Part shown: positions 47,973 through 55,589 of the stretch, piece by piece | How positions within the stretch are numbered: position 1 is the stretch's first letter | Layout of the letters: each line of letters starts with the position of its first letter | Source: Aceticella autotrophica | GTDB lineage: Bacteria; Bacillota; Thermoanaerobacteria; Thermoanaerobacterales; Thermoanaerobacteraceae | Length of the DNA: 64,000 nt | NCBI RefSeq assembly: GCF_017357865.1 | Contig: NZ_CP060096.1 | Coordinates: forward strand, 1,785,001-1,849,000 | Direction of reading: 5' to 3' | Position numbers and translations under genes: made by a program | Notes under the pieces: model-generated | Told to the model about the DNA's origin: nothing | Seen by the model: only the letters and a program-made list of their open reading frames with translations | The model's database searches: none

Positions 47973-48215
47973 TTAAACTTCCTCAACCATGATTTTTTGA
48001 GCCATTCCAAAACCTAAAACCATTCTGCTTTCACCTAATGCAACAATCAACGGTCCAAAATCATTTTTTAAAACCTCAACAACCGTCCCCTTTGCAAAAC
48101 CCAATTCAAGCAACCGACGACGCATTCCTTCACCTCCGACTATATTGACTATAATTCCCTTCCTTCCTATAGTAAGCATGGTTAAGGGTATAAATACCTT
48201 TTTACCGACTATCAT
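47973..48215 (-). CDS. feoA: FeoA (SH3-fold partner of FeoB)
   Basis: 80 aa: LTIGRKGIIVNIVGGEGMRRRLLELGFAKGTVVEVL and GPLIVALGESRMVLGFGMAQKI, the FeoA layout with LxELGF and final SRxxLG. Presumed cytosolic regulator of FeoB. GGAGGTGA before the ATG and 2 nt after the regulator gene. Confidence 0.93.
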   Translation of the reverse strand: MIVGKKVFIPLTMLTIGRKGIIVNIVGGEGMRRRLLELGFAKGTVVEVLKNDFGPLIVALGESRMVLGFGMAQKIMVEEV

Positions 48216-48217
48216 TA

Positions 48218-48871
48218 TTAGATCACCTCCACATAAATATCTGCTACTTCTTTTTTTCTAAGACTTAAATGATATCCTCTAACTGAAATTTCAATAGGAT
48301 CACCTAAGGGTGCAACCGCTTCTACTTTAAATTCAGCACCTGTTGTAAGTCCCATATCCATTATACGCCGTCTTATCTCACCCTCCGAAGCTATTTTAAT
48401 AATTTTTCCTCTTGTACCTATAGATAATTTATCTAAAGTAAGCACATGCTTTTTTGACACTGAAATTTCCCCCTTTTTTTCTTTTAAATTAACATTGTTT
48501 TCAAGAAATCTAACGAGTCCCTCCATTGTTGCACAGCTAACCACGTGTTCCATGAGACAAGCGTCCTTTTCAGCAATTTCCGGTTTAATATTTAAAACCT
48601 CAATTAAAAATTTCTTTAATATACGATGCCTCTGGCGTATCCTTTCCGCATATTCCCTACCCTCCTTTGTCAGCTCAATTGGTCCGTATTTATCATGTTT
48701 AAGTAATTTTAAATTAATAAGAGCTTTTACCGCCTGTGTAGCACTGGCTTTTGCAATATTTAATTTCTCTGCAATATCAGTAATCCTTACAATATTATTT
48801 TTTTCATAAAGATTTAATATGGTTTCAAGATAATCTTCCAATGCCGGCGAAATGCTTAATATCTCACCCAT
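48218..48871 (-). CDS. DtxR/IdeR-type iron-dependent repressor with C-terminal FeoA-like domain
   Basis: 217 aa. HTH (about 8-65): LEDYLETILNLYEKNNIVRITDIAEKLNIAKASATQAV. Dimer and metal domain: EKDACLMEHVVS corresponds to DtxR EACRWEHVMS, including the Cys and Glu-His ligands. That favours iron over manganese (MntR has no such Cys). The C-terminal 75 residues form an SH3/FeoA-like domain. First gene of the feo1 operon. Boxes at 48893 and 47945 suggest autoregulation and feoB control. Confidence 0.92.
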   Translation of the reverse strand: MGEILSISPALEDYLETILNLYEKNNIVRITDIAEKLNIAKASATQAVKALINLKLLKHDKYGPIELTKEGREYAERIRQRHRILKKFLIEVLNIKPEIAEKDACLMEHVVSCATMEGLVRFLENNVNLKEKKGEISVSKKHVLTLDKLSIGTRGKIIKIASEGEIRRRIMDMGLTTGAEFKVEAVAPLGDPIEISVRGYHLSLRKKEVADIYVEVI

Positions 48872-48892
48872 TTATACTCACCGCCTTTATTT

Positions 48893-48908
48893 GTTAGGCA
48901 TACCTAAC
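48893..48908. promoter_or_regulatory. DtxR-like operator upstream of the feo1 regulator
   Basis: GTTAGG-CATA-CCTAAC, perfect 6-4-6 inverted repeat with the TTAGG/CCTAA halves of DtxR boxes, 22 nt before the ATG. Confidence 0.65.
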
Positions 48909-48941
48909 CATTAATGACACTAATTCTCATTATCTAAATTA

Positions 48942-48970
48942 ATTTTATCACGCATTTTTATTAATGTCAA
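48942..48970 (-). promoter_or_regulatory. Promoter of the feo1 operon
   Basis: TTGACA (48965-48970), 17-bp spacer, TAAAAT (48942-48947) on the minus strand. A Fur half-site-like stretch (GATAATGAGAATTA) follows at about 48922-48935. Confidence 0.6.
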
Positions 48971-49008
48971 TATGTTTTTTGAGAAAGTTTTTTTGTTTTG
49001 CAAGTGTC

Positions 49009-49254
49009 CTATCTGGATTTATATGAGATGGCATGTAAATGGCATACCGGAATACATGCCTTGCAGTTTTGACATTCATCAGCATCAATATAAGCAATGC
49101 CGTTTTCTATTTTTATTGCTTCAAAGGAGCACATTCTCAAACATTTTCCACATCCGACACAAAGTTCAGCATTAATTATGGGTTTGCTAAGTTTTACATC
49201 ATTTGTTGTATCTATATCTGCAGATTGTCCATTGTTCTCTGTAAATTCAGACAT
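49009..49254 (-). CDS. 2[4Fe-4S] ferredoxin-like protein
   Basis: 81 aa from ATG at 49254 behind GGAGGT. After an acidic N-tail come two clusters: CVGCGKCLRMC and CQNCKACIPVC (both CX2CX2CX3C, then distal Cys shared between sites), with HAISYKSR at the end. Likely electron carrier. Lies downstream of the MBL and MinD/NifX cluster, which also carries ferredoxin domains, so it may serve the same Fe-S pathway. Confidence 0.85.
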   Translation of the reverse strand: MSEFTENNGQSADIDTTNDVKLSKPIINAELCVGCGKCLRMCSFEAIKIENGIAYIDADECQNCKACIPVCHLHAISYKSR

Positions 49255-49298
49255 ATTTACCTCCAAAAAATTATAGTATATGTGAAAAATTAAAGCTA

Positions 49299-50117
49299 TT
49301 ATATGATGATTGATGAACTTGTTGTTAAATATGATATCCTGTCTCTTAGAATATTTTTTAATATTGCGTATTCCTCAACACCGGTACAATGACCTGTGTA
49401 TATTTTCTCCATATTATATTCTTTTAAATTCCAGGCAATATCTTCAACCTCTGAAGAAGGCATTCCCTTCAAATGAAAGCCCCCAATAAGTGATTTTATC
49501 TTGAAACCTTCAAATCTTTTTTTTGCGGTATGCAAAATATTTAAAATACCCGCATGAGAACACCCTGTAATTATATTTATTACATTTCCTTCTTTGACAA
49601 CGACAAATACCTCATCTTCAAATTTATCCATTAATTTTTTATTATTTTTTTCAATAAGAAAATGCTTTGTGGTAAAATCGTTATTATATTCAATGTTTGT
49701 ATTGGTAACCACATAGAAATCCTTTTCTATCTCCTTGTCTTCAGAAATTAATATGAAATTCTCTTTATTTTTTTCATATAGAGAAATGTCAAAGCCAATT
49801 TCCTCTATATCACCGCTTTTTCTTTCAATATATTTTTTGCTGAGAATTTCGTTATTAGCATAAATATGTACATTCCTATTCTCTTCAATAAGCTTTTTAA
49901 GCCCTCCAACATGGTCATAATGCCCATGTGTCAACACGACCTTTTTAATCTTCTTTAAATCGATCCCCATTAACCCGGAATTTTTCATGAAATTATCAGT
50001 TTGACCGGTATCTATTAAAACCTCTGCATCATCTTTTTTAACAAGCAATGAAAGACCATGTTCAGCAATAAAACCTTTTTTATATATGAGATTTTCAATC
50101 AAAACCTGAATTTCCAT
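49299..50117 (-). CDS. Metallo-beta-lactamase fold hydrolase/oxidoreductase (FlpA/MPT-synthase-like group)
   Basis: 272 aa. Metal motif LTHGHYDHVGGL (HxHxDH), ITGCSHAGILNIL and IGGFHLKG, C-terminal YTGHCTGVEEY. This set defines the MBL subgroup annotated as dihydropterin-aminobenzene phosphate synthase-like proteins. It usually accompanies MinD-ATPase/NifX genes in anaerobes. Substrate unknown. Confidence 0.85.
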   Translation of the reverse strand: MEIQVLIENLIYKKGFIAEHGLSLLVKKDDAEVLIDTGQTDNFMKNSGLMGIDLKKIKKVVLTHGHYDHVGGLKKLIEENRNVHIYANNEILSKKYIERKSGDIEEIGFDISLYEKNKENFILISEDKEIEKDFYVVTNTNIEYNNDFTTKHFLIEKNNKKLMDKFEDEVFVVVKEGNVINIITGCSHAGILNILHTAKKRFEGFKIKSLIGGFHLKGMPSSEVEDIAWNLKEYNMEKIYTGHCTGVEEYAILKNILRDRISYLTTSSSIII

Positions 50118-50185
50118 TTCTCCGCCCCTTTTCGCTTAAATCTTTATACTGCTCATTTCTTTTGAAATGAGCAGTATAATATTTA

Positions 50186-50542
50186 TTAATCTTCACAATG
50201 TCCTTCATGTTCATGATTTTCACATGCACTTCCGGTAGAAACAAGTGTACCATCTATATATCTTTTTATTACCTCATCTGTATTACCTTGTGCACCTGTT
50301 ATAACATCTATACCAAAATTATTAAACAATTCAATTGCACTGCCTCCCATACCACCTGCAATGATACAGGATATACCTTTATCTTTTAAGAACTCCGGCA
50401 AATATCCGGGTCTGTGGCCTGGATTGGGAACAAAATTCGAGCTTTTTATCTGCTTATTCTCAATATCATAAATCATAAAACCTTCACAGTGCCCAAAATG
50501 CATTGATACACTATTTCCTTCTGCTGCAATTGCTATTTTCAT
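50186..50542 (-). CDS. NifX/NifB-C family protein (dinitrogenase iron-molybdenum cofactor domain), copy 1
   Basis: 118 aa from ATG at 50542 (site AAGGAGATG). KIAIAAEGNSVSMHFGHCEGFMIYDI, CIIAGGMGGSAIELF and a His/Cys-rich tail (ACENHEHEGH). No nitrogenase genes are present, so it is better read as a general Fe-S or metal-carrier of the NifX fold. Its start overlaps the MinD ATPase stop. Confidence 0.88.
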   Translation of the reverse strand: MKIAIAAEGNSVSMHFGHCEGFMIYDIENKQIKSSNFVPNPGHRPGYLPEFLKDKGISCIIAGGMGGSAIELFNNFGIDVITGAQGNTDEVIKRYIDGTLVSTGSACENHEHEGHCED

Positions 50543-51411
50543 ACACAAACATCTCCTTTTTTAAGATAATTTTCTATTTTATTCCATATATCAATAATCT
50601 GATTATATGCCGTACTTTCCTTATATTCTGATAAATTTTTTAACCTTTTAAGAGATTCTACTACAGCTTCATCAAAGTCTATTTTCCCAACAACTGTAAT
50701 ATTATTTTCCCGACAATAATTTTGTATTTTTTCTGTTACCTCTTCATTTAAATCCCATTTGTTTATACAAACGAAAGACGGAATTTTAAACTTTTCAACC
50801 ACCGATAATACCCTTTTCATGTCTTCAAACCCCGACATGGTCGGCTCAGTTACTATCAAAGCAGCATCAGTACCGGTTGCAGATGCAAGTACCGGACATC
50901 CTACACCCGGCATTCCATCTATTATCATATAACTGCTTTCACCCTTTAATTCCACGGCTTTTTTCCTTACCTCTGTTACTAACTTACCTGACCCATCTGC
51001 CCCGGGATACAGCAGTGCATAAACAATCTTTTCTCCGTTTTTAATTTTTGATACTATAACTTCACCTGTTTTTTCATACTCCATCCTTATAGCCCCAACA
51101 GGACATTTATACATACAAAGTCCGCAACCTTCGCAGTATAAAGGATTAACCTTGAAACCTGATATGGCATCAAACCGGCAGAGTTCTTCACATAACCCAC
51201 ATTGTACACATTCATCGCTGTCAATTACAGCAGATTCCTTGCCATAAAAATCTTCTTTTTTAATAACTTCCCCTTGCAAAACAATATCAAGGTTCGGCGC
51301 TTCCACATCACAATCAGCCATAATTTTATTTTTAACAACTGTACTTAATGTTGTTGCGACAGTAGTTTTGCCTGTACCACCCTTACCACTTAATATTACT
51401 ATCTGTTTCAT
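50539..51411 (-). CDS. MinD/Mrp-type ATPase with inserted 4Fe-4S ferredoxin domain (A)
   Basis: 290 aa. Deviant Walker A LSGKGGTGKTTVATTL, then CDVEAPN, ferredoxin insert CVQCGLCEELCRFDAI and CEGCGLCMYKCPVGAI (about 68-110), and DGMPGVGCPVL. Family members sit beside NifX proteins and are thought to load or carry Fe-S or other metal centres. Overlaps its partner at 51408 by 4 nt. Confidence 0.9.
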   Translation of the reverse strand: MKQIVILSGKGGTGKTTVATTLSTVVKNKIMADCDVEAPNLDIVLQGEVIKKEDFYGKESAVIDSDECVQCGLCEELCRFDAISGFKVNPLYCEGCGLCMYKCPVGAIRMEYEKTGEVIVSKIKNGEKIVYALLYPGADGSGKLVTEVRKKAVELKGESSYMIIDGMPGVGCPVLASATGTDAALIVTEPTMSGFEDMKRVLSVVEKFKIPSFVCINKWDLNEEVTEKIQNYCRENNITVVGKIDFDEAVVESLKRLKNLSEYKESTAYNQIIDIWNKIENYLKKGDVCV

Positions 51412-52259
51412 CTTTTAATCAGCTCCATTACTTGTCCAGATAACTGTTTGAATTTATCTTTGATTTCTTTGTCAAAATCCACTAATAATTTGCCTTTTGA
51501 ATAAGCCTTAGCAATCTCCTTTTTGAAGGGAATTTTCATTAAAACATCTATATCCTGTTCCTTACAGTATTTCTCAATAATTTCGTCTTCGTCACCCGAT
51601 TTATTTATAACAACTGCCATTGGCAAATTCATGGATCTGACAAGTTCTACCGCAAGCTTAAGGTCATGAAACCCGTAAGGTGTTGGTTCAGTTACAAGAA
51701 TACACATGTCACTGTTATCAATAGAATTTATTACTGAGCAGGAGGTCCCCGGCGAACTGTCAACTACAACAATTTTATCATTATATGAATTTATTATTTT
51801 TTTTATCTCTTTAAGTATGGGTACCCCTATTGCTTCACCTATATTTAGTTTGCCTTCGATAAAATCAACACTGCCTGATTTGCCTATCCTTATACCACCA
51901 ATTATTTTGTCCTTTTCAATTATAGCATTATGCGGACACATTTCAAAGCAGGCTCCACAGGAATGGCAAAGGTGATCAAACACAAGTATTCTTTTCCCAA
52001 TATGCGCTAAAGCCCCAAATCTGCATGCTTTTACACAATCACCACATAAGGTGCATTTGCTGTAATCTATCTCAGGTATTTTTATTTTAACTGGTATTTC
52101 CTTTGTAATATCGGGAATTAAAAACAGGTAGCCGTTCGGTTCTTCTACATCGCAATCTGCGTATAAACTATTGTCAATTACCTTGGCAAGATTTACCGCA
52201 ACGGTTGTCTTACCTGTACCGCCTTTCCCACTCAGTACAGAAATTTTCACATTCCTCAT
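51408..52259 (-). CDS. MinD/Mrp-type ATPase with inserted 4Fe-4S ferredoxin domain (B)
   Basis: 283 aa. VLSGKGGTGKTTVAVNLAK, ADCDVEEPNGYLF, CTLCGDCVKACRFGAL and CHSCGACFEMCPHNAI, VVDSSPGTSC. Paralogue of the ATPase at 50539; the two probably form a heterodimer. Follows a NifX-type gene by 2 nt. Confidence 0.9.
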   Translation of the reverse strand: MRNVKISVLSGKGGTGKTTVAVNLAKVIDNSLYADCDVEEPNGYLFLIPDITKEIPVKIKIPEIDYSKCTLCGDCVKACRFGALAHIGKRILVFDHLCHSCGACFEMCPHNAIIEKDKIIGGIRIGKSGSVDFIEGKLNIGEAIGVPILKEIKKIINSYNDKIVVVDSSPGTSCSVINSIDNSDMCILVTEPTPYGFHDLKLAVELVRSMNLPMAVVINKSGDEDEIIEKYCKEQDIDVLMKIPFKKEIAKAYSKGKLLVDFDKEIKDKFKQLSGQVMELIKR

Positions 52260-52261
52260 TA

Positions 52262-52627
52262 TTAATTCCTGCCGTGAAGCCCTTTATTTGTAGGCTCTGA
52301 TATTTTTTCCAAAAGACCTTTATTAAAGTGCTCGACAGCTTCTTTAATACTAAGATTTGATGCCTTGTACGCCGGTATATTTGCAGCAACTAATACATCC
52401 ATGGCATTTGGACCAACATTGCTTGATATAACAGCCTCAACACCTTTGTTAACCAGCTGCTGTGCTGCTTCTGTCCCTGCTCCGCCGCTTTTTGCTGCAG
52501 CACTATTCTTTATTGCTTCATACTCCATTGTTTTGTTATCAACAATTATAAAGTATTCTGCACGTCCAAACCTTGTATCCATTTTGGAATCAATTGAACT
52601 GCCTTCTGAAGAAACTGCAATTTTCAT
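52262..52627 (-). CDS. NifX/NifB-C family protein, copy 2
   Basis: 121 aa from ATG at 52627 (GGAGGT 9 nt before). KIAVSSEGSSIDSKMDTRFGRAEYFIIVD, AVISSNVGPNAMDVLVAANI. First gene of the NifX-MinD-MinD-NifX-MBL-ferredoxin run. A promoter is placed at 52675-52703. Confidence 0.88.
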   Translation of the reverse strand: MKIAVSSEGSSIDSKMDTRFGRAEYFIIVDNKTMEYEAIKNSAAAKSGGAGTEAAQQLVNKGVEAVISSNVGPNAMDVLVAANIPAYKASNLSIKEAVEHFNKGLLEKISEPTNKGLHGRN

Positions 52628-52674
52628 AATACTCAAACCTCCATCCTCTATATTTAATATGTATTTACAATATA

Positions 52675-52703
52675 ACTATATTATTATTTTTACCATATGT
52701 CAA
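52675..52703 (-). promoter_or_regulatory. Promoter of the NifX-MinD cluster
   Basis: TTGACA (52698-52703), 17-bp spacer, TATAGT (52675-52680) on the minus strand, preceded by AATTA. Confidence 0.6.
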
Positions 52704-52835
52704 TAATTTTATAAATGAATATGATAAAATAATATTTCTTATTATATACTTTATTTTATAAAATAAAATCTGCTGACAGAAGGTTATCTGCCAGCAATCC
52801 TATCTTAACTAAGTATACAGACCTAAAAACAAATA

Positions 52836-53129
52836 TTACTTTTCATTATTGTTTTTTTTCTCTATCTCATCAAGCCTTTTATTGATAAGGTCAAGCTGTT
52901 CCTTCAGGTATTGAGCCTCAGCATTTAAAGCATCTTCATCATTTGCAGCATAAGCAGCTCTGCCCCAGCCCGGAATACCTGTTGCATAATACATATTTCT
53001 ATATCCTCTCCGCATACCAAAACCTGCTCTGTTCGCATAGCCTGGAACATTATATCCTGAACAGTAACCCATACCTCTTCCTGTTCTCGGTCCCATACCC
53101 ATTGGACCTGTACCATTTCCTCTTGGCAT
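52836..53129 (-). CDS. DUF5320 family protein
   Basis: 97 aa from ATG at 53129 (AAAGGAG). Opens MPRGNGTGPMGMGPRTGRGMG, Gly/Met/Arg-rich, and ends with a helix LKEQLDLINKRLDEIEKK, the DUF5320 layout. These proteins commonly travel with NifX/MinD clusters in anaerobes. Function unknown. Own promoter and a palindromic operator upstream. Confidence 0.85.
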   Translation of the reverse strand: MPRGNGTGPMGMGPRTGRGMGYCSGYNVPGYANRAGFGMRRGYRNMYYATGIPGWGRAAYAANDEDALNAEAQYLKEQLDLINKRLDEIEKKNNNEK

Positions 53130-53154
53130 AATGATCACTCCTTTGCATTTATTT

Positions 53155-53168
53155 TGGTCATATGACCA
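53155..53168. promoter_or_regulatory. Palindromic operator candidate upstream of DUF5320 gene
   Basis: TGGTCATATGACCA, perfect 14-bp palindrome, between the promoter and the ATG. Confidence 0.5.
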
Positions 53169-53181
53169 TAACTACATTATT

Positions 53182-53210
53182 ATGATACCACTGTTTTAAA
53201 CTTATGTCAA
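53182..53210 (-). promoter_or_regulatory. Promoter of the DUF5320 gene
   Basis: TTGACA (53205-53210), 17-bp spacer, TATCAT (53182-53187) on the minus strand. Confidence 0.55.
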
Positions 53211-53303
53211 TAATTTTTTTATTTTTTTTGTAATTATTCTGTGATAATGTCATATTGAATTTATTCTGATAAAATGTCATGTATGAGAGAGGAGATATTC
53301 AAT

Positions 53304-54641
53304 ATGACTCAAAAAGAAATAAGTCGTCTTAGAGTTATCAATCAGACTATTGATAAAATTATAACCGTAAGAGAAGCTGCTGAGCTTCTGGGCCTCAGTG
53401 AACGCCAAGTAATAAGGTTAAAAGGAGGGGTTTTAAAAGATGGTCCTGCGTTCATAATTCATAAAAATAGAGGTAGGAAGCCTAAGCATGCTCTCTCGGA
53501 TGAAATCGGAACCAAAATTGTTGAGTTAAAACAAACAAAGTACCAAGAGGCTAATTTCATGCATTTTTCTGAGTTACTGGAAGAACATGAAAATATTAAT
53601 GTGAGTTATTCTACAATATATAGGATATTGACTAAAGAGGGTATTAAAAGCCCTAAAAAACATCGTAAGCGTAAATCTCATCATCGAAGAAAGAGAAAGC
53701 CTCAAAAGGGAATGCTGGTTCAGATTGATGCTTCTCCACATGAATGGATCATAGGAGATAAATCATTTACTCTACATGGAGCTATAGATGACGCTACCGG
53801 TGAAATTCTTGCACTTTTTTTTGCTCCTAACGAGTGTATGGAAGGATATTTCGAAGTCATAAGACAAATCGTTAACAACCATGGTATCCCTATCAGTATA
53901 TATTCTGACCGTCACACTATCTTTGTCTCTCCTAACAGCGGTAAACTATCTATAGAAGAACAATTAGAGGGAAAGACAGTTAATTTTACTCAGTTTGAAA
54001 GAGCTATGGGAGAGCTTGGAATCAACGTTATTAAGGCTAATTCTCCACAAGCTAAAGGCCGCATTGAAAAGCTATGGGATACGCTTCAAAGCAGGCTTCC
54101 TGTTGAGTTTAAGATTCATGGAATTGATACTATGAAAGCTGCTAATGCATTTTTATCGCAATTTATTGTCGCTTACAATGAAAAGTTTGGTGTCGAACCT
54201 GAAAATCCTGAACATGCTTTTAGAACGCTTGATTCTAATATTAACCTTGATTATATCTTATGCGTAAAGGAAGAGCGTACTATCATTGAAGGGTCTGCTT
54301 TTTCTTACAAGGGTAAGTATTATCAACTTATCAAGAATGGTAAAAAGGCTCCAGCTATGCCCAAAGCTAAACTTACTGTCTTAAGTAGTTCTAAAATAGG
54401 CGTAAAAGCTTTCTATGCTGATGTTATATATGATACTTTGCTTCTTGATGAACGTCCAAAAAAAGAATCTTTAAAGTTATCTAAAGAGAAAACTGTGAAA
54501 CAAACTATAGTAAAGCCAAGTGCCGATCACCCATGGCGGCATGCACAAAAGAAGAAGCCCAATTACGCGTATGAAGAAACCGATCGTGAGATCGTTGAAA
54601 TGCTTAATCAGCTTTTCAATTCTACGCGTGCATGGGCATAG
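53304..54641 (+). CDS. IS1202/ISNCY-type DDE transposase
   Basis: 445 aa from ATG at 53304 (MTQKEISRLRVINQTIDK), 8 nt after GAGGAG. An ATG at 53274 in the inverted repeat has no site. N-terminal HTH: TVREAAELLGLSERQVIRL. Integrase core (rve) with DDE residues in LVQIDASPHEW, SIYSDRHTIF and QAKGRIEKLWDTLQ. Full length with no stop, so it may be active. The + strand orientation is opposite to most of its neighbours. Confidence 0.9.
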   Translation: MTQKEISRLRVINQTIDKIITVREAAELLGLSERQVIRLKGGVLKDGPAFIIHKNRGRKPKHALSDEIGTKIVELKQTKYQEANFMHFSELLEEHENINVSYSTIYRILTKEGIKSPKKHRKRKSHHRRKRKPQKGMLVQIDASPHEWIIGDKSFTLHGAIDDATGEILALFFAPNECMEGYFEVIRQIVNNHGIPISIYSDRHTIFVSPNSGKLSIEEQLEGKTVNFTQFERAMGELGINVIKANSPQAKGRIEKLWDTLQSRLPVEFKIHGIDTMKAANAFLSQFIVAYNEKFGVEPENPEHAFRTLDSNINLDYILCVKEERTIIEGSAFSYKGKYYQLIKNGKKAPAMPKAKLTVLSSSKIGVKAFYADVIYDTLLLDERPKKESLKLSKEKTVKQTIVKPSADHPWRHAQKKKPNYAYEETDREIVEMLNQLFNSTRAWA

Positions 54642-54733
54642 AAAAATATTGTCATATATTATGATACTCGCTTTGATGGTATTTATCAAGGCTTAATTTC
54701 CTATGCCTTTTTTAAGGTTTCTCTTTTAAAGAG

Positions 54734-54795
54734 ATGTATAGAATAAATTGCATGTTTTTATGTCTTTAGATTACAAGACATAATATTCTATACAT
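54734..54795 (+). repeat. Nested hairpin in the IS 3' region
   Basis: Outer arms ATGTATAGAATA (54734-54745) and TATTCTATACAT (54784-54795), inner arms ATGTCTT (54760-54766) and AAGACAT (54775-54781), both perfect. Could be the transposase terminator or a structure protecting the IS from read-through. Confidence 0.6.
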
Positions 54796-55016
54796 AGTAT
54801 ATCTACAATTAACGCGTGCTTTGAAAGGCTCTTCGACAATTTTATATTATTATCAATTCAAAATCTTTTGCTACAATTTTACTTCGTTTTAAGAAAAATT
54901 TGTTACCATCACTGAAACATAAAAGCATATTTAAACATGACATTTTCACTGAATAAATTTGCTCTTTTTTAGGTGACATTTTCACAGACTATTGACATAA
55001 TTTTTTTATTTTTTTA

Positions 55017-55045
55017 TTGACAATTTTATTAGTTAGTGTTATCAT
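55017..55045 (+). promoter_or_regulatory. Promoter of nikR
   Basis: TTGACA (55017-55022), 17-bp spacer, TATCAT (55040-55045), outside the IS right end (54988). Confidence 0.6.
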
Positions 55046-55134
55046 TTTTTTAAAAGTTATACTAAAAGTTAAATTACAAAAGGTATCTCATATTTTACTT
55101 TTTGTATAAAATCCAATGAAAAGGAGGAATTACT

Positions 55135-55557
55135 CTGGAAGAGAATATAACACGTTTTGGAGTTTCAATGGACACTAAGCTTCTTTCACAATTTGACAAA
55201 TTAATAAATAAAAAAAATTACAATAACAGATCAGAAGCAATAAGAGACCTTATGAGGGATTATATTGTAGAAAATCAATGGGAAGAAGGAGATGACATTG
55301 AAACTGTCGGAACAATCACTTATGTATATAATCACGAAGTAAGAGAATTAAGCGACAAACTCACTGATATGCAGCATGGACATCATACAAATATAATTTC
55401 AAGTATGCATGTGCATCTTGATAAACATAACTGCCTTGAAGTAATGGTTGTAAAGGGAACTCCAAAATTAATATCAGCGATTGCCGACGAGATTATTAGT
55501 ACAAAGGGAGTAAAACACGGAAAATTAATTATGACAACAACAGGTAAAGATTTATAA
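55135..55557 (+). CDS. nikR: NikR-type nickel-responsive ribbon-helix-helix regulator (CTG start)
   Basis: About 140 aa if started at CTG 55135, 7 nt after AAGGAGG: then [20 protein letters not shown], which supplies the beta strand of the RHH DNA-binding domain. The ATG at 55168 would delete that strand. The ACT-like metal domain keeps the four Ni ligands of NikR (His, His-x-His, Cys in [18 protein letters not shown], spacing 11/2/6). Convergent with feoB2. Metal and targets (Ni transport or feo) are not certain. Confidence 0.85.
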   Translation: MEENITRFGVSMDTKLLSQFDKLINKKNYNNRSEAIRDLMRDYIVENQWEEGDDIETVGTITYVYNHEVRELSDKLTDMQHGHHTNIISSMHVHLDKHNCLEVMVVKGTPKLISAIADEIISTKGVKHGKLIMTTTGKDL

Positions 55558-55589
55558 AAAATAGGGATGGAGAATCTCTTTCAAATAAC

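Larger units (their letters stand above)
53238..54988 (+). mobile_element. IS1202/ISNCY-like insertion sequence, 1751 bp, apparently intact
   Basis: Left end TCTGTGATAATGTCA (53238-53252) and right end TGACATTTTCACAGA (54974-54988) are inverted with one mismatch. A second inner pair, AAAATGTCATG (from 53271) and CATGACATTTT (about 54937), gives nested ends. One transposase gene lies inside, followed by about 350 nt of non-coding DNA. No clean flanking duplication: a 19-bp A/T direct repeat occurs on both sides but is not adjacent to the ends. Confidence 0.8.

Noticed and set aside
53200-55020. 19-bp A/T direct repeat on both sides of the IS as a target-site duplication
   Set aside because: It is separated from both IS ends by several different bases and is low-complexity A/T, so it is not a convincing duplication.
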